Source: Chroococcidiopsidaceae cyanobacterium CP_BM_RX_35 (GTDB taxonomy: Bacteria > Cyanobacteriota > Cyanobacteriia > Cyanobacteriales > Chroococcidiopsidaceae). From it: a stretch of 5,547 bases of DNA. The notes beneath the pieces are model-generated. The model made no database searches. It was not told where the DNA came from and worked only from the letters and a program-made list of their open reading frames with translations. Within the stretch, counting starts at the first letter, position 1. Each line of letters begins with the position of its first letter. This document shows positions 5,196 through 5,547 of this stretch, piece by piece. Location of the stretch: contig JAFAVL010000192.1 in the NCBI GenBank assembly GCA_019242465.1, positions 1-5,547 on the forward strand, in the 5' to 3' direction. The translations under genes and the position numbers were made by a program.

Positions 5196-5547
5196 TGAAT
5201 TAGTGCAGAAGTTGGGTGATGCGGCTAGTTGCAATAGTTTAACGCTCGATGCAGACCTTGACCCAGAGATTACCGGATTAGCGGCAGTTGATGAGGCGTT
5301 TCCTGGTACTCTCAGCTATATAGATGCAGCTAAATTTGCCCATCAGATTGATAAGACTGATGCTAGTGCGTTGATCCTTTATCAGGATGAAACGCTACAG
5401 ACACGGGCACAGGCGCGAGGCATTGCTTGGGTTGCTGTGCCCTTGCCGCGACTCTTATTCACTCAAATCATCAACCTGTACTATCAACCCTTCCGTCCAG
5501 TACCAGAAATTCATCCTTCTGCCGTAATTCACCCTTCTGCCCAGCTG
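5185..5547 (+). CDS. lpxD: UDP-3-O-acylglucosamine N-acyltransferase LpxD, 3' end beyond the window
   Basis: Third step of lipid A synthesis: transfer of a 3-hydroxyacyl chain from acyl carrier protein to the 2-amino group of UDP-3-O-acylglucosamine, in the cytoplasm at the inner membrane. The first 121 codons are present, with no stop before the window edge. Residues 1 to about 105 form the N-terminal uridine-binding domain (MKFSELVQKLG, ITGLAAVDEAFPGTLSYIDAAKF, ALILYQDET). From about 106 the sequence VPEIHPSAVIHPSAQL begins the isoleucine-patch hexapeptide repeats of the left-handed beta-helix that carries the active site. The catalytic histidine lies later in the family and is not in view. 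The usual length is about 340-350 residues, so roughly one third is visible. The ATG at 5185 is supported by AGGAG at 5-nt spacing. It overlaps the end of the flavoprotein gene by 11 nt in a different frame. Its presence implies an LPS-type outer membrane. Confidence 0.93.
   Translation, partial: MKFSELVQKLGDAASCNSLTLDADLDPEITGLAAVDEAFPGTLSYIDAAKFAHQIDKTDASALILYQDETLQTRAQARGIAWVAVPLPRLLFTQIINLYYQPFRPVPEIHPSAVIHPSAQL

Noticed and set aside
1..5547. CRISPR array, transposase, tRNA/rRNA, toxin-antitoxin or phage genes
   Set aside because: None was found on either strand: no spaced direct repeats, no mobile-element proteins and no recognisable structural RNA genes.

Overview
The window reads as a 5.5-kb piece of a cyanobacterial chromosome. 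The evidence is four copies of the HIP1 palindrome GCGATCGC (128-135, 1255-1262, 3975-3982, 4393-4400; fewer than 0.1 expected by chance in this length), a ClpB with cyanobacterial-type length, lipid A biosynthesis (an LPS outer membrane), and G-rich short repeats of the kind common between genes in multicellular and large-genome cyanobacteria. No genus is assigned.

Layout, left to right. (1) 1-2110, plus strand: most of the disaggregase ClpB, lacking its N-terminal domain because the window starts inside the gene. (2) 2123-2154: a strong hairpin ending clpB. (3) 2155-2715, minus strand: a START/SRPBCC-fold lipid-binding-type protein, convergent with clpB, with a good promoter at 2755-2783. 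(4) 2959-3159, plus strand: a 66-residue two-helix membrane protein behind a perfect TATAAT box. (5) 3158-3238: a hairpin, then a G-rich inverted repeat. (6) 3234-3542: a ChaB-domain ORF that begins inside that repeat without a normal start and is probably a 5'-truncated remnant. (7) 3592-3619: a UUCG-capped hairpin. (8) 3660-3818: a 52-residue soluble rubredoxin. (9) 3915-5195: an HI0933/YhiN-family flavoprotein with a TTG start. (10) 5185 to the window end: the first 121 codons of lpxD, overlapping the flavoprotein gene by 11 nt.

Functionally these are mostly housekeeping and stress genes with no single pathway joining them: protein disaggregation (ClpB), redox (rubredoxin and the flavoprotein, possibly one transcript), and LPS synthesis (LpxD). 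I find no phage, CRISPR, transposase, toxin-antitoxin or tRNA/rRNA gene, and no convincing new multi-gene system. The most interesting points are small. An AGGAGCAG tandem repeat both encodes the tail of the flavoprotein and supplies the ribosome-binding site of lpxD. The ChaB gene appears to have lost its front end at a repeat. An inverted repeat overlaps the promoter of the small membrane protein gene.
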